A stretch of 16,316 bases of DNA, from assembly GCA_964477455.1 (NCBI GenBank), contig CAYZHG010000057.1, positions 1-16,316 on the forward strand, written 5' to 3'. The stretch's first letter is position 1; every line of letters begins with the position of its first letter. This document shows, piece after piece, positions 7,794 to 15,213 of this stretch. The position numbers and the translations under genes are program-made. The notes under the pieces are model-generated. The model ran no database searches. It was not told the origin of the DNA and saw only the letters and a program-made list of their open reading frames with translations. Source of the DNA: CAIOJG01 sp964477455 (GTDB taxonomy: Bacteria > Patescibacteriota > Patescibacteriia > Magasanikbacterales > GWA2-37-8).

Positions 7794-9020
7794 ATGTCTG
7801 TCATACAATCATTATTACAAAAAATCGGAAAAGCAAGGCTGTATCTCCTCGGCCTAATAATTATCGTCGCAGTTGCCGGCTTTTTTTATAGTAAACAAAG
7901 CCAAAATACTGACGTAAAAAGCAATTTGGTCGCCAGCTCTGAACTTCAAGAAAAAAATGTTGAAAAACTAAACCCTGAAAACCTAGTTTTGTCTTCGGCA
8001 TCCTATCCGGCTGCCAGTGTGGTAAATATCACAAATTTCGAACAAAATGAAGATGTCAAATGGCAAGGTGGGGGTATTTTGGATGATAAGGTGAGTTTTG
8101 AGGGTGATAGAAGCTTGAGTTTGGCCAGTATCAACCACAATGAGGTGATAAGTTACATGAAAAAAGATCTAGACCTATCTAACACTGAATATTTAGAATT
8201 AATGGTAAATGTATCAGATGTTTCAGCGCGAGAATCTACTGTGTTGGAACTTGGTGACTTGGAAATGAAAAATTATTATCAATATACTCTTACCAATTTA
8301 GAAAATCGCTGGAGTGTATTACAGATACCAAAAAAATTATTTGTACCATACATTGATCCAAAAAGCGATTTTAGTTGGCAAAAAATTCAGAGGGTTCAAT
8401 TGAGGGTCACATCTAGAATGGGCGGAATGGTGATAGTACGTTTTGATGTGTTCAACGCTATCAACAACTCTTATGATTTGATCAAAGATTGGAGAGTATA
8501 CAATGATAATCAGAAATTATTCTTATCTTATTTCAATAAAAACAACGAGATCAAACAGCTTGCCGCTCGTAGTGTTGGTGCTATAACTGGCATATTGGAA
8601 AATAAACGTAATATTCGAGATTTTATAATGTCCGCAAGCGTTTCTCCTCAATCTTCGGCTCGAAGTGGACTCTTTGTTCGTGGAAATTATAACAATAATT
8701 TTGGATACTACTTCTTGATCGGTGGGGATCGCAGCAACACTTGGGAAATTAATAAGCTTAATAAAAATGGTTGGTTGCTAAACAGTGAGAAAATTCAAGG
8801 TAACATTGGTAATGAAGTTCTACAAAAAGGAAAAGACTACTTATTGAGAGTTGAAAGCCGTAGCGATACCATGGAATTCTTTTTATCTTTCGATGGTGTT
8901 AAATATTATAAATTAGGTGAAATCAAAGACGCTGAATTTAAATCTGGTGGTTTGGGCATATCTGTTTTGGATGGTGGTGGTTGGAGTGTTTTTGACAACA
9001 TCATGGTGAAAGAATTATAA
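7794..9020 (+). CDS. Membrane-anchored exported protein with two lectin-like beta-sandwich domains
   Basis: The protein has 408 residues. A short basic N-terminus is followed by one helix, LYLLGLIIIVAVAGFFYS (about 16-33), placing the rest outside the membrane. Residues 75-225 look like a galactose-binding/CBM-type beta-sandwich (NFEQNEDVKWQGG, FEGDRSLSL, DLDLSNTEYLELMVNVSD). Residues 230-408 resemble a concanavalin A-like/LamG or DUF1080-type domain (GLFVRGNYNNNFGYYFLIGG, DYLLRVESRSDTMEFFLSFDG, GGLGISVLDGGGWSVFDNI). No catalytic motif is recognisable, so carbohydrate binding is the more cautious reading. It is the first gene of a three-gene operon with a LytR_C membrane protein (8 nt gap) and a GT-C-like protein, suggesting that it binds or presents an envelope glycan. 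The ATG at 7794 has no Shine-Dalgarno sequence; upstream DNA is AT-rich without a convincing promoter. Confidence 0.7.
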   Translation: MSVIQSLLQKIGKARLYLLGLIIIVAVAGFFYSKQSQNTDVKSNLVASSELQEKNVEKLNPENLVLSSASYPAASVVNITNFEQNEDVKWQGGGILDDKVSFEGDRSLSLASINHNEVISYMKKDLDLSNTEYLELMVNVSDVSARESTVLELGDLEMKNYYQYTLTNLENRWSVLQIPKKLFVPYIDPKSDFSWQKIQRVQLRVTSRMGGMVIVRFDVFNAINNSYDLIKDWRVYNDNQKLFLSYFNKNNEIKQLAARSVGAITGILENKRNIRDFIMSASVSPQSSARSGLFVRGNYNNNFGYYFLIGGDRSNTWEINKLNKNGWLLNSEKIQGNIGNEVLQKGKDYLLRVESRSDTMEFFLSFDGVKYYKLGEIKDAEFKSGGLGISVLDGGGWSVFDNIMVKEL

Positions 9021-9028
9021 ACACAATT

Positions 9029-9934
9029 GTGAAACAAAAAATTTTGGATAATCTAAAAAAAGTTTGGATCTTTTATCAATCTATTGTTAGTTTGATAAAT
9101 AAAAATATTCAAGAGGATATTACTAAAACAGTTATTATCCTTTTACTTTTTGCTGTCTTTTTCTTCTTTTTTAAAAGCAGTTTAGCTGCTTTACTGCTCG
9201 GATCTGCTTTTGCTGTGGTATTTTTCCGATGGGATAGTCGAGTATTTTTTGGAATTGCCTTGGCATTTCTGGTTTCTTGTCCTATTTATTTACTATTGAA
9301 AGATGAATCTACGGCGGAGAATATGGCTGTATATGCCTATTATCTATTGGCAATTGGGGTCATCGTTCAAATTATCGAACACGCGCGAGAGCAAAAAGAA
9401 ATAGACAGTGATAAGAAAAATTCAGCTTTGGTGAATCAATCCACCGTGATTTTACTTTTACTGGTTATAATTATTGGATTTTATTATTTCAATGATAAAT
9501 TTAGCAAACAACTAACTGAACAAAATAGTCTTATAGACCGAATCGGCGGTTATAAAGTGAAAGAAGAAGATAAAGAGATGACAAAAATGAAAGAACAGAT
9601 ACAAGAAATGCTGAATCTCCTCGCCACCGCTACCGATGACAAAGTTACCTACTTACAAACACCAACCAGTAGCCAAGGTTCAATACAAATTTTAAACGGC
9701 ACAGATGTAAAAGGGTTGGCCGGTTTACTAAAAGATATTCTCACCAAAAAAGGTTATTCCGTAGTTGATATTGGCACTGAGCCAAATACATATACCGAAA
9801 CTGTAATTAAATTTGAACCAAATTTTAAAGATCAGGCCGAAGCTTTGCAAAAAGAACTGGAAAATATATACAAAGTTAAATTGGAAGAAACAAGTGGTTT
9901 GGAACATGATATTTTAATTATTATTGGACAATAA
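9029..9934 (+). CDS. Five-helix membrane protein with an extracytoplasmic LytR_C-like domain
   Basis: The 301-residue protein starts with GTG at 9029, 8 nt after the preceding stop. Five hydrophobic segments lie at about residues 32-48, 51-66, 71-90, 99-117 and 138-154. With the N-terminus inside, this puts the C-terminal half outside. A charged, probably coiled-coil segment (VKEEDKEMTKMKEQIQEML, about 177-195) leads to residues 217-300: IQILNGTDVKGLAGLLKDIL, KKGYSVVDIGTEPNTY, ETVIKFEPN, DILIIIGQ. This matches the LytR C-terminal domain (LytR_C), which normally follows an LCP phosphotransferase domain that attaches glycans to peptidoglycan. Here the LCP domain is absent and a polytopic membrane region takes its place. 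A role in placing or regulating glycan attachment is inferred from the domain and from the neighbours. Confidence 0.75.
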   Translation: MKQKILDNLKKVWIFYQSIVSLINKNIQEDITKTVIILLLFAVFFFFFKSSLAALLLGSAFAVVFFRWDSRVFFGIALAFLVSCPIYLLLKDESTAENMAVYAYYLLAIGVIVQIIEHAREQKEIDSDKKNSALVNQSTVILLLLVIIIGFYYFNDKFSKQLTEQNSLIDRIGGYKVKEEDKEMTKMKEQIQEMLNLLATATDDKVTYLQTPTSSQGSIQILNGTDVKGLAGLLKDILTKKGYSVVDIGTEPNTYTETVIKFEPNFKDQAEALQKELENIYKVKLEETSGLEHDILIIIGQ

Positions 9935-9937
9935 AAA

Positions 9938-11608
9938 ATGATTAAAATAAAATTAGACAAATTAATTCCTTTTGTTTACTTTCCATTGCTAGTTGTTATC
10001 ATACTTGGACCCCTCTTAAATCGAGGGTATATTTTTTTGTTGGATTTTATTTCGACACCAAATAAATTTGATTTTAGCACTCAAGCAATTATAAATTCGC
10101 TACCTTACTATTCAATTGTTGTTCTGTTAAACAGCGTCTTTCCAACTGACATAATCCAAAAATTAATTTTGGTAAGTGCTTTACTATTGATAATGTGTGG
10201 AATTTGGTACAGCCTACCAAAAAAAATAGAATTGCTACCCCGACTAATCACCACGACATTTTACATATTAAATCCGTTTGTCTATGAACGATTTATGGCG
10301 GGGCATGTCGGTGTATTATTCGGCTACGGCTTATTACCTTTAATTTTGCGTTCATTTTACAAAATTTTTGAAGATCGAACACTAAAAAATATTTTCAAAA
10401 CTGCCGTCTTGATGACTATTCAATTTGCTCTTTTGGGATTACATTTTATTATAATAGACGCGGTAATTTTAATTACAATTTTCTTGTTTAATATTATTAA
10501 CAATTATTTAAACAAAAAACCCACGCCCAAAGAACTGTATGAAAATATTAAATCGGATAGTCGGTTGATTACAAAAATATTTTTTGCTGGTTTGATTTTA
10601 AATATTTGGTGGTTGATACCAATTTTTATACAATCAAATAATCCTACTGATAACTTTAGTAATGAGCACTTTAGTGCCTATACTTCATCAGCAGATCCAA
10701 AATATGGGAAATTTATAAACTTACTTGGCATGTATGGTTTTTGGCGTGAAAGAACCAGTGGAAATGAAATCTTATTGACCAAAGATTTTTTACCGGCTTG
10801 GCCATTATTTTTATTGATATTTTTTATTCCTATCACATTGGGCATTATTCATTTGTGGAAAGAAAAAAAATATTCTTATCTTGGTTCGCTAATGACCATG
10901 GCTATATTTTCAATCGCTTTTTCTTTTGGTCCTTCTGAAAATTGGCTAGGGCAGATAAACAGTTTTATTTTTACATATATACCTGGTTTCAAAGGTTTGC
11001 GTGAAAGTCAAAAATTTATTTCTTTGTCGGTACTGGTGTATACAATTTTGTTAGCCTACGGTCTTAATTATATAAAATTAAAAACAAAGTGGTTGTATGC
11101 GGCAGTATCTTTATTAGTATTTATAAACATTTTCTTTTTTAATTATAAATTTCTTTGGGGTGCAACCGGACAAGTTCGAGTAGTGGACTATCCAGTCTCT
11201 TTTATTGAAACAAAGAAAATTTTAGATGAGGATAAGGGTGAGTACAAAATTTTAGTACTACCTTGGCATTCTTATCTCGTTGGTCACCCTCTTGCTCAGG
11301 GAAGGACAATCGCTGATCCTGCGCTTCCTTATCTATACCCACATGATCTAATCATCAGTACCAATGAGGATACGGGGTATGAAAAAACTGACAATAGGGG
11401 AGACGATACTAGAGTAAATTTCCTATTAAAAAGCACAGATCCTACAGAATGGTACCAAGTTTTGGCTAAAATGAAGGTTAAATACATTTTTGTCACCAAA
11501 TTAAAAGACGTTAATAAAAATGGCTTTGAATATGATTTTATCGTAAATAGCCCTAATTTTATTAAGATAATTGAAGATGACACAGCAGTTTTATTCAAAG
11601 CTAAATAA
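9938..11608 (+). CDS. GT-C/YfhO-like polytopic membrane protein
   Basis: The 556-residue protein has about ten or more hydrophobic segments up to residue 400. The first external loop contains GYIFLLDFISTPNKFDF (about 30-46). The segment FYILNPFVYERFMAGHVGV (about 108-126) is a recurring motif of large bacterial GT-C-like membrane glycosyltransferases. The C-terminal external domain has YKILVLPWHSY, MKVKYIFVTKLKD and a final AVLFKAK, parallel to LNIKYIIYSKD and YAIYKIK in the 773-residue protein at 4463. The two are therefore distant paralogues, but this one lacks the last 150 residues and terminal helix. The ATG follows the LytR_C gene by 3 nt, so they are probably translationally coupled. 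Likely substrate: a polyprenyl-linked sugar. The family call is by pattern, without a catalytic residue I can prove. Confidence 0.72.
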   Translation: MIKIKLDKLIPFVYFPLLVVIILGPLLNRGYIFLLDFISTPNKFDFSTQAIINSLPYYSIVVLLNSVFPTDIIQKLILVSALLLIMCGIWYSLPKKIELLPRLITTTFYILNPFVYERFMAGHVGVLFGYGLLPLILRSFYKIFEDRTLKNIFKTAVLMTIQFALLGLHFIIIDAVILITIFLFNIINNYLNKKPTPKELYENIKSDSRLITKIFFAGLILNIWWLIPIFIQSNNPTDNFSNEHFSAYTSSADPKYGKFINLLGMYGFWRERTSGNEILLTKDFLPAWPLFLLIFFIPITLGIIHLWKEKKYSYLGSLMTMAIFSIAFSFGPSENWLGQINSFIFTYIPGFKGLRESQKFISLSVLVYTILLAYGLNYIKLKTKWLYAAVSLLVFINIFFFNYKFLWGATGQVRVVDYPVSFIETKKILDEDKGEYKILVLPWHSYLVGHPLAQGRTIADPALPYLYPHDLIISTNEDTGYEKTDNRGDDTRVNFLLKSTDPTEWYQVLAKMKVKYIFVTKLKDVNKNGFEYDFIVNSPNFIKIIEDDTAVLFKAK

Positions 11609-11613
11609 ACAAG

Positions 11614-11622
11614 TTATCCACA
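11614..11622 (+). promoter_or_regulatory. Consensus DnaA-box sequence
   Basis: TTATCCACA matches the strong bacterial DnaA box exactly. It lies 14 bp upstream of the -35 hexamer of the next gene and 5 nt after the preceding stop. It is single, with no neighbouring boxes, so it is not an origin. It could let DnaA affect the downstream promoter, or be chance. Confidence 0.4.
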
Positions 11623-11636
11623 GATGGGCCAATTTC

Positions 11637-11665
11637 TTTACAAAATCAAAAAAATGTGCTATAAT
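11637..11665 (+). promoter_or_regulatory. Sigma70-type promoter with extended -10 for the peptidoglycan-binding protein gene
   Basis: The -35 is TTTACA (11637-11642) and the -10 is a perfect TATAAT (11660-11665) with 17 bp between them, preceded by TGC as an extended -10. Transcription should start near 11672, leaving a leader of about 23 nt without a Shine-Dalgarno sequence. Confidence 0.82.
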
Positions 11666-11694
11666 GACATAGAACATTTAATAATCTTCTCAAT

Positions 11695-12405
11695 ATGTAC
11701 AGTAAATCAATCATAGCGTTGGCGGTTCTTGCAGTTTTAGCCCCTAGTTTGGCTAGTGCACAATATGGCGGTGGTGGCGGTGGTGGTTACTCTGCACCAG
11801 AACCAACCATTTCACCTTTATTGAGTGGCTCAGTTGCAAATTTTTCCATAAATAATGGTGCCAAGGTTACTCAGAGCACAAAAGTTACATTAACTTTACC
11901 TTCTACAAATGCCGATCAAGTAACATTTTCAAACTTTCCAGACTTTAAAAATTCATCTTGGGAAAATTATAGCTCTACAAAAGAATGGATACTTTCACCA
12001 GAAGCTGGTCAAAAAACTGTTTATGTAATGTTCAGAATCTCAAACACCGGCAAAACTTCAAAAGTACTTTCCAACACAATTGATCTCGAAGCAACAAAAG
12101 TTGATGGAAAAGTAGTTGCACCTGTTCTAAATACTTCTGAAACTGTACAAAGTCCTCCTGCTCAAACAACTCCTACATCAAACAAATATGTATTTAAAAA
12201 ATATTTAAATGTTGGTTCAAGAGGAGTTGAAGTGAAACAACTACAACAAACATTGAAAGATTTAGGATATTTCACTTATCCAACCATTACCGGATTCTAC
12301 GGTGCAATAACAAAAGCAGCTGTAGTCAAATTCCAGAAAGAAAGAAACCTTAAACCTTTCCCAGGTTGGGTCGGTCCTGCAACACGCAAAGCCTTGAACA
12401 GTTAA
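11695..12405 (+). CDS. Exported Ig-like and peptidoglycan-binding (PG_binding_1) protein
   Basis: The protein has 236 residues. A clear signal peptide (IIALAVLAVLAPSLASA) with probable cleavage after ASA at residue 22 is followed by a glycine-rich stretch of seven G. Residues 44-132 look like an Ig-like/Fn3-type sandwich (FSINNGAKVTQSTKVTLTL, then KTVYVMFRISNTGKTSKV). A Thr/Pro linker leads to residues 165-236: LNVGSRGVEVKQLQQTLKDLG, ITGFYGAITKAAVVKFQKE, WVGPATRKAL. This is the PG_binding_1 three-helix domain, although the usual D-G-x-F-G appears as TGFYG. The protein probably sits in the cell wall as a non-covalent peptidoglycan-bound surface or scaffold protein. It is a single-gene unit with its own strong promoter and terminator, which suggests high expression. 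Confidence 0.85.
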   Translation: MYSKSIIALAVLAVLAPSLASAQYGGGGGGGYSAPEPTISPLLSGSVANFSINNGAKVTQSTKVTLTLPSTNADQVTFSNFPDFKNSSWENYSSTKEWILSPEAGQKTVYVMFRISNTGKTSKVLSNTIDLEATKVDGKVVAPVLNTSETVQSPPAQTTPTSNKYVFKKYLNVGSRGVEVKQLQQTLKDLGYFTYPTITGFYGAITKAAVVKFQKERNLKPFPGWVGPATRKALNS

Positions 12406-12418
12406 ACTAAATCAACTT

Positions 12419-12450
12419 AAAACACTCATGAATTCCATGAGTGTTTTTTT
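12419..12450 (+). terminator. Intrinsic terminator after the peptidoglycan-binding protein gene
   Basis: A 12-bp perfect stem (AAAACACTCATG at 12419-12430, its complement at 12436-12447) closes a 5-nt loop and ends in a T-rich run to 12450. It lies 14 nt after the stop codon. Confidence 0.88.
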
Positions 12451-12478
12451 GACTAAACATTTCATTTTATGATAACAT
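12449..12478 (+). promoter_or_regulatory. Probable promoter of the cohesin-like protein gene, overlapping the terminator's T-run
   Basis: TTGACT (12449-12454) is followed after 18 bp by TAACAT (12473-12478), preceded by TGA as an extended -10. Transcription would start near 12485, about 18 nt before the ATG. The first two T of the -35 are the last two T of the upstream terminator. The -10 is only 4/6, hence moderate confidence. Confidence 0.5.
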
Positions 12479-12502
12479 AGATTACTACTGTAAAAATTTA
12501 TT

Positions 12503-13759
12503 ATGAATATAAATAAAAAAATATTTTTAATTTTATCTATCGTCTGTTTTGTATTTTGGAATGAACCTGTCAAAGCAAACGATGCAACTATTTATTTATC
12601 TCCAATCACCAGCCAATACCAAGCTAGTAGCACTATACCAATAAAATTATGGTTAAAGGTAGGTAACTATCCTATTGATAAAATAGAGATTGCAGGATCG
12701 TTTCCAGAAGATTTTTTGGAACTCAAAAAAATGGATGTTTTAAATTACGTGGAAACAAATTCTTCAACCAGATTTAATAATGAACGCGGGACATTTACAA
12801 TTAATGGCACAATCGAAGGCGGACTGTCTGAAGATACAGTTGTGGCTACACTGTACTTTACAATCAAACACAATGGTAGCGCTGCATTAAGCCTATATCC
12901 GACTACACAAGTTTTTGTAAACGGTCAACCATACCCAACAAAACTTTCTCCATCAATGTATTACCTCAAAGAATCGGATGGAACAACTTCCGCCGAACAA
13001 AACAAAGAAACTGAAGAAGAAATTTTATCGGAAGATAATACAGATGATCCAATATTCAACATATCTACTAGCTCAATACTAAAAGGTGAGCAGCCTACAA
13101 TAAACGGCACAACCAAAAATCCTGGTGCGAGAATCGAGATAAACTTAGACGGCGGCTTGGTAACCGATCGAGTATTTGCAAATGGCGCAGGTGAATGGTC
13201 GTGGACTTTACCACCTTCACTTCTACCTGGTACTTACGCGGTAAAAATTAGCGTTCTAGACGCGTTCACACAGAAAATACGACAATCAGACTGGATAGAA
13301 GCAGAAGTGGTAAAAATGGACGTTTCAAAGACTTTGTTTAAATTGACATTAGATTCTACGTCCAACAAAGCTTACCTTGGTAAAAATTACAACTTTACTC
13401 TAGGCTTAATGAATTTAGGGAATCAAGATATTTCTGAAAATCAATACACAGTTGAATATTATATTGAAGATCCTAATTATAGCACTATCGGTGAAGATGA
13501 GATCATTTTAGACAAAGAAGTGTTTGAAGATGACAAAGAGATTAAATTGAACGTGGCAATACCAAAAGACAGTCCTATTGGGGAATATTCAATTTATGCA
13601 AAACTCAAAATGGGACAAGAGGAAGTCGATAGCCAAATGATAAATTTTAGCGTTGCGAAAGAAAAAAACTATCTTTTAATAGTCTTCGGTGTAACAATCA
13701 TTTTAATGATAGCGTGGATTGTATTGAAACCAACCGGAAAATCTACACTAGTAAAGTGA
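12503..13759 (+). CDS. Exported surface protein with cohesin-like and Ig-like domains and a C-terminal membrane anchor
   Basis: The protein has 418 residues. A signal peptide (IFLILSIVCFVFWNEPVKA) is probably cleaved after residue 25. Residues 27-155 resemble a cohesin/dockerin-binding-type fold (ATIYLSPITSQYQASSTIPI, then GTFTINGTIEGGLSEDTVVATLYF). An acidic linker follows (about 157-183). Residues 185-270 form a bacterial Ig-like domain (PTINGTTKNPGARIEINL, then GEWSWTLPPSLLPGTYAVKI). Residues 273-383 look like a CARDB/NEW3-type sandwich (NFTLGLMNLGNQDISENQY, then IPKDSPIGEYSIYAKL). A helix, YLLIVFGVTIILMIAWIVL (about 388-407), and a short basic tail anchor it. No sortase motif is present. 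It probably serves as an adhesin or scaffold. The ATG at 12503 has no Shine-Dalgarno sequence. Confidence 0.8.
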   Translation: MNINKKIFLILSIVCFVFWNEPVKANDATIYLSPITSQYQASSTIPIKLWLKVGNYPIDKIEIAGSFPEDFLELKKMDVLNYVETNSSTRFNNERGTFTINGTIEGGLSEDTVVATLYFTIKHNGSAALSLYPTTQVFVNGQPYPTKLSPSMYYLKESDGTTSAEQNKETEEEILSEDNTDDPIFNISTSSILKGEQPTINGTTKNPGARIEINLDGGLVTDRVFANGAGEWSWTLPPSLLPGTYAVKISVLDAFTQKIRQSDWIEAEVVKMDVSKTLFKLTLDSTSNKAYLGKNYNFTLGLMNLGNQDISENQYTVEYYIEDPNYSTIGEDEIILDKEVFEDDKEIKLNVAIPKDSPIGEYSIYAKLKMGQEEVDSQMINFSVAKEKNYLLIVFGVTIILMIAWIVLKPTGKSTLVK

Positions 13760-13772
13760 TAAGATATCTTAT
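13759..13772. repeat. 14-bp perfect palindrome between convergent genes
   Basis: ATAAGATATCTTAT overlaps the last base of the TGA of the plus-strand gene and lies 5 bp from the end of the minus-strand methyltransferase gene. It has no spacer, so it would form only a weak RNA hairpin. No better terminator is visible between these convergent genes. Confidence 0.4.
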
Positions 13773-13777
13773 AATAC

Positions 13778-14671
13778 TTACTTTTTACGTGCAATCACTC
13801 GCATTTTCTTCCCAGTAGGGAATATTTTACTAATATTAAACAATATTTGTAAAATTATTTTTTTAATATATATAACACCAGCACTTCCTCTTTTGGCTTG
13901 ATCCAAAAATGAATTACGGGCATTGTCTTCATAAATATCCAGTTTTAAAACTTCAAAACCAAAATGCTCTAATATTTTTTTCATGGTTTTAGCAGTAAAA
14001 CCATATGTATGCTCGGTAGAAGTTGGTAAATCTGGTACCTGACCGCAAAGTATTTTTGCGTATCTCTTGAGAGAATAAAACAAATCAATATTATTTTCTG
14101 TACCTATCATTAATATTCCTCCCTTACGTAGAACATCCCGAATTTTTTCTAAATAAGCCGTGAGACTAGGCACATGTTCAATAACATGCCAAGAAAAAAC
14201 CACATCAAATGATTCCTTCTCAATCTCAATTTCTTCAATAGTACCAACAAAAGTATTCATAAAACCAAATTCCCGTTTTGCATATTCCGCTGCTTCTTCC
14301 GATATTTCTGTGCCGGAAGGATTGAAACCCAAATTTTGAGCGGCCTTCATGGCCAAACCCAAACCACACCCTACGTCTAAGAATCTACCTTTATCAATAT
14401 ATTTCTTCACTAGATTTAAATCACTCTCAACGTGTTTAATTATTACTTTTTGATTCTCGCTATTTTTATAATCTTTGTAAAATTTATCATCTTTGGAATA
14501 ATAATTTTTGTAATATTCCCGAATTTCATCCAAAGAGGCTACCGGGTTGGCATAAAAAAGTCCACAATTTTTACAACGAACCTGTATGGAGTGTAAATTA
14601 TCTGAAGCTAACGACACTCCCCAAATCTTACTGAGTTTTGATCCACAAAAATTACAATGGACGTAAATCAT
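13778..14671 (-). CDS. SAM-dependent methyltransferase with an N-terminal zinc ribbon
   Basis: With the ATG at 14671 the protein has 297 residues. It begins with a four-cysteine zinc ribbon, HCNFCG (C6, C9) and VRCKNCGLFY (C33, C36), followed by NP, as in many sugar C-methyltransferase-like and Methyltransf_23 proteins. SAM motif I is FLDVGCGLGLAMKAAQNLG (about 97-115), the acidic strand-2 end is GTEISEEA, and the motif VVFSWHVIEHV with LRKGGILMIGTEN follows. The C-terminus ends in a hydrophobic then basic stretch that may touch the membrane. A longer reading from TTG at 14737 would add 22 residues and overlap the upstream gene; the zinc ribbon right after the ATG argues against it. It is probably cotranscribed with the small membrane protein gene 56 nt upstream. 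The substrate is unknown; glycan modification is plausible. Confidence 0.83.
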   Translation of the reverse strand: MIYVHCNFCGSKLSKIWGVSLASDNLHSIQVRCKNCGLFYANPVASLDEIREYYKNYYSKDDKFYKDYKNSENQKVIIKHVESDLNLVKKYIDKGRFLDVGCGLGLAMKAAQNLGFNPSGTEISEEAAEYAKREFGFMNTFVGTIEEIEIEKESFDVVFSWHVIEHVPSLTAYLEKIRDVLRKGGILMIGTENNIDLFYSLKRYAKILCGQVPDLPTSTEHTYGFTAKTMKKILEHFGFEVLKLDIYEDNARNSFLDQAKRGSAGVIYIKKIILQILFNISKIFPTGKKMRVIARKK

Positions 14672-14727
14672 ACATTGAATAATAACTAAATACGAATGTT
14701 GACGATGTGAAATTGATGGCGTTGGAC

Positions 14728-15099
14728 TTAAAAACAAGAACGCGCGACAAGATAATCAGCAGTTGTTGGCGTTGAACCATTTTTAATTTCATTGGTTCGT
14801 TTGTCGCCCAATTTACTATAAAAACATGTTTCCATAGCAGGTGTTATTTGGGTAGGAAGAGTCGCGGGATCAATACCGATTTTTTCAAGTGTTTGTTCTT
14901 GAGTTGGAGTTAGCAAAGGATTTTTATCAACAGTGTTAGTGCCAGTTTGTTTTTTAGTTGAAGCTGTTTGACTAGTCAAACTTTTGATAAAAGGTTTAAT
15001 TTCAAAAGGATCGGCTACATACAAATAAATTCCAGCCAATATTAAAACAAAGAAAACTACCCCTAAAACTATAAAAAATACTTGTAAAAATTTTTTCAT
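14728..15099 (-). CDS. Small single-pass membrane protein of unknown function, C-terminal Cys pair
   Basis: The protein has 123 residues: a short MKK start, one strong helix (FLQVFFIVLGVVFFVLILAGIYLYV, about residues 4-28), a Ser/Thr/Lys-rich linker, then a compact domain (LTPTQEQTLEKIGIDPATLP, ITPAMETCFYSKLGDKRTNEI, YLVARSCF). I have an impression of similar small proteins (a 'LTPEQE..LE.iGIDP..LP' pattern with two cysteines) in CPR genomes, but I cannot name a family or function. The two cysteines, one in the middle of the domain and one next to the C-terminus, could form a disulfide outside the cell if the helix is an uncleaved anchor. It has its own promoter with a perfect TATAAT. Confidence 0.75.
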   Translation of the reverse strand: MKKFLQVFFIVLGVVFFVLILAGIYLYVADPFEIKPFIKSLTSQTASTKKQTGTNTVDKNPLLTPTQEQTLEKIGIDPATLPTQITPAMETCFYSKLGDKRTNEIKNGSTPTTADYLVARSCF

Positions 15100-15123
15100 A
15101 TATTTTTATTAAATTACATACCT

Positions 15124-15129
15124 ATTATA
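15124..15129 (-). promoter_or_regulatory. -10 element of the promoter for the small membrane protein gene
   Basis: On the minus strand a perfect TATAAT preceded by TGA (extended -10) lies 24 nt before the ATG at 15099. The -35 region is weak (TTTTGT or TTTGTT, 17 or 16 bp upstream) and falls within the upstream terminator's T-rich tail. The leader would be about 18 nt with no Shine-Dalgarno sequence. Confidence 0.65.
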
Positions 15130-15147
15130 TCACTTTTATAATCATAA

Positions 15148-15176
15148 CAAAACAGCCAAATTATATGGCTGTTTTG
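15148..15176 (-). terminator. Intrinsic terminator downstream of the BRO-like gene
   Basis: An 11-bp perfect stem (CAAAACAGCCA at 15148-15158 and its complement at 15166-15176) closes a 7-nt loop. Read on the minus strand it ends in TTTTGTTATGATT, downstream of the BRO-like gene, whose stop lies 37 nt away. Confidence 0.72.
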
Positions 15177-15213
15177 TGTGTGCGGAAAGCCTGGGACGAT
15201 ATTGGAACTCTTG

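Noticed and set aside
14672..14737. N-terminal extension of the zinc-ribbon methyltransferase from a TTG codon
   Set aside because: It would overlap the upstream gene, is unlike the family, and the ATG at 14671 directly precedes the zinc ribbon.
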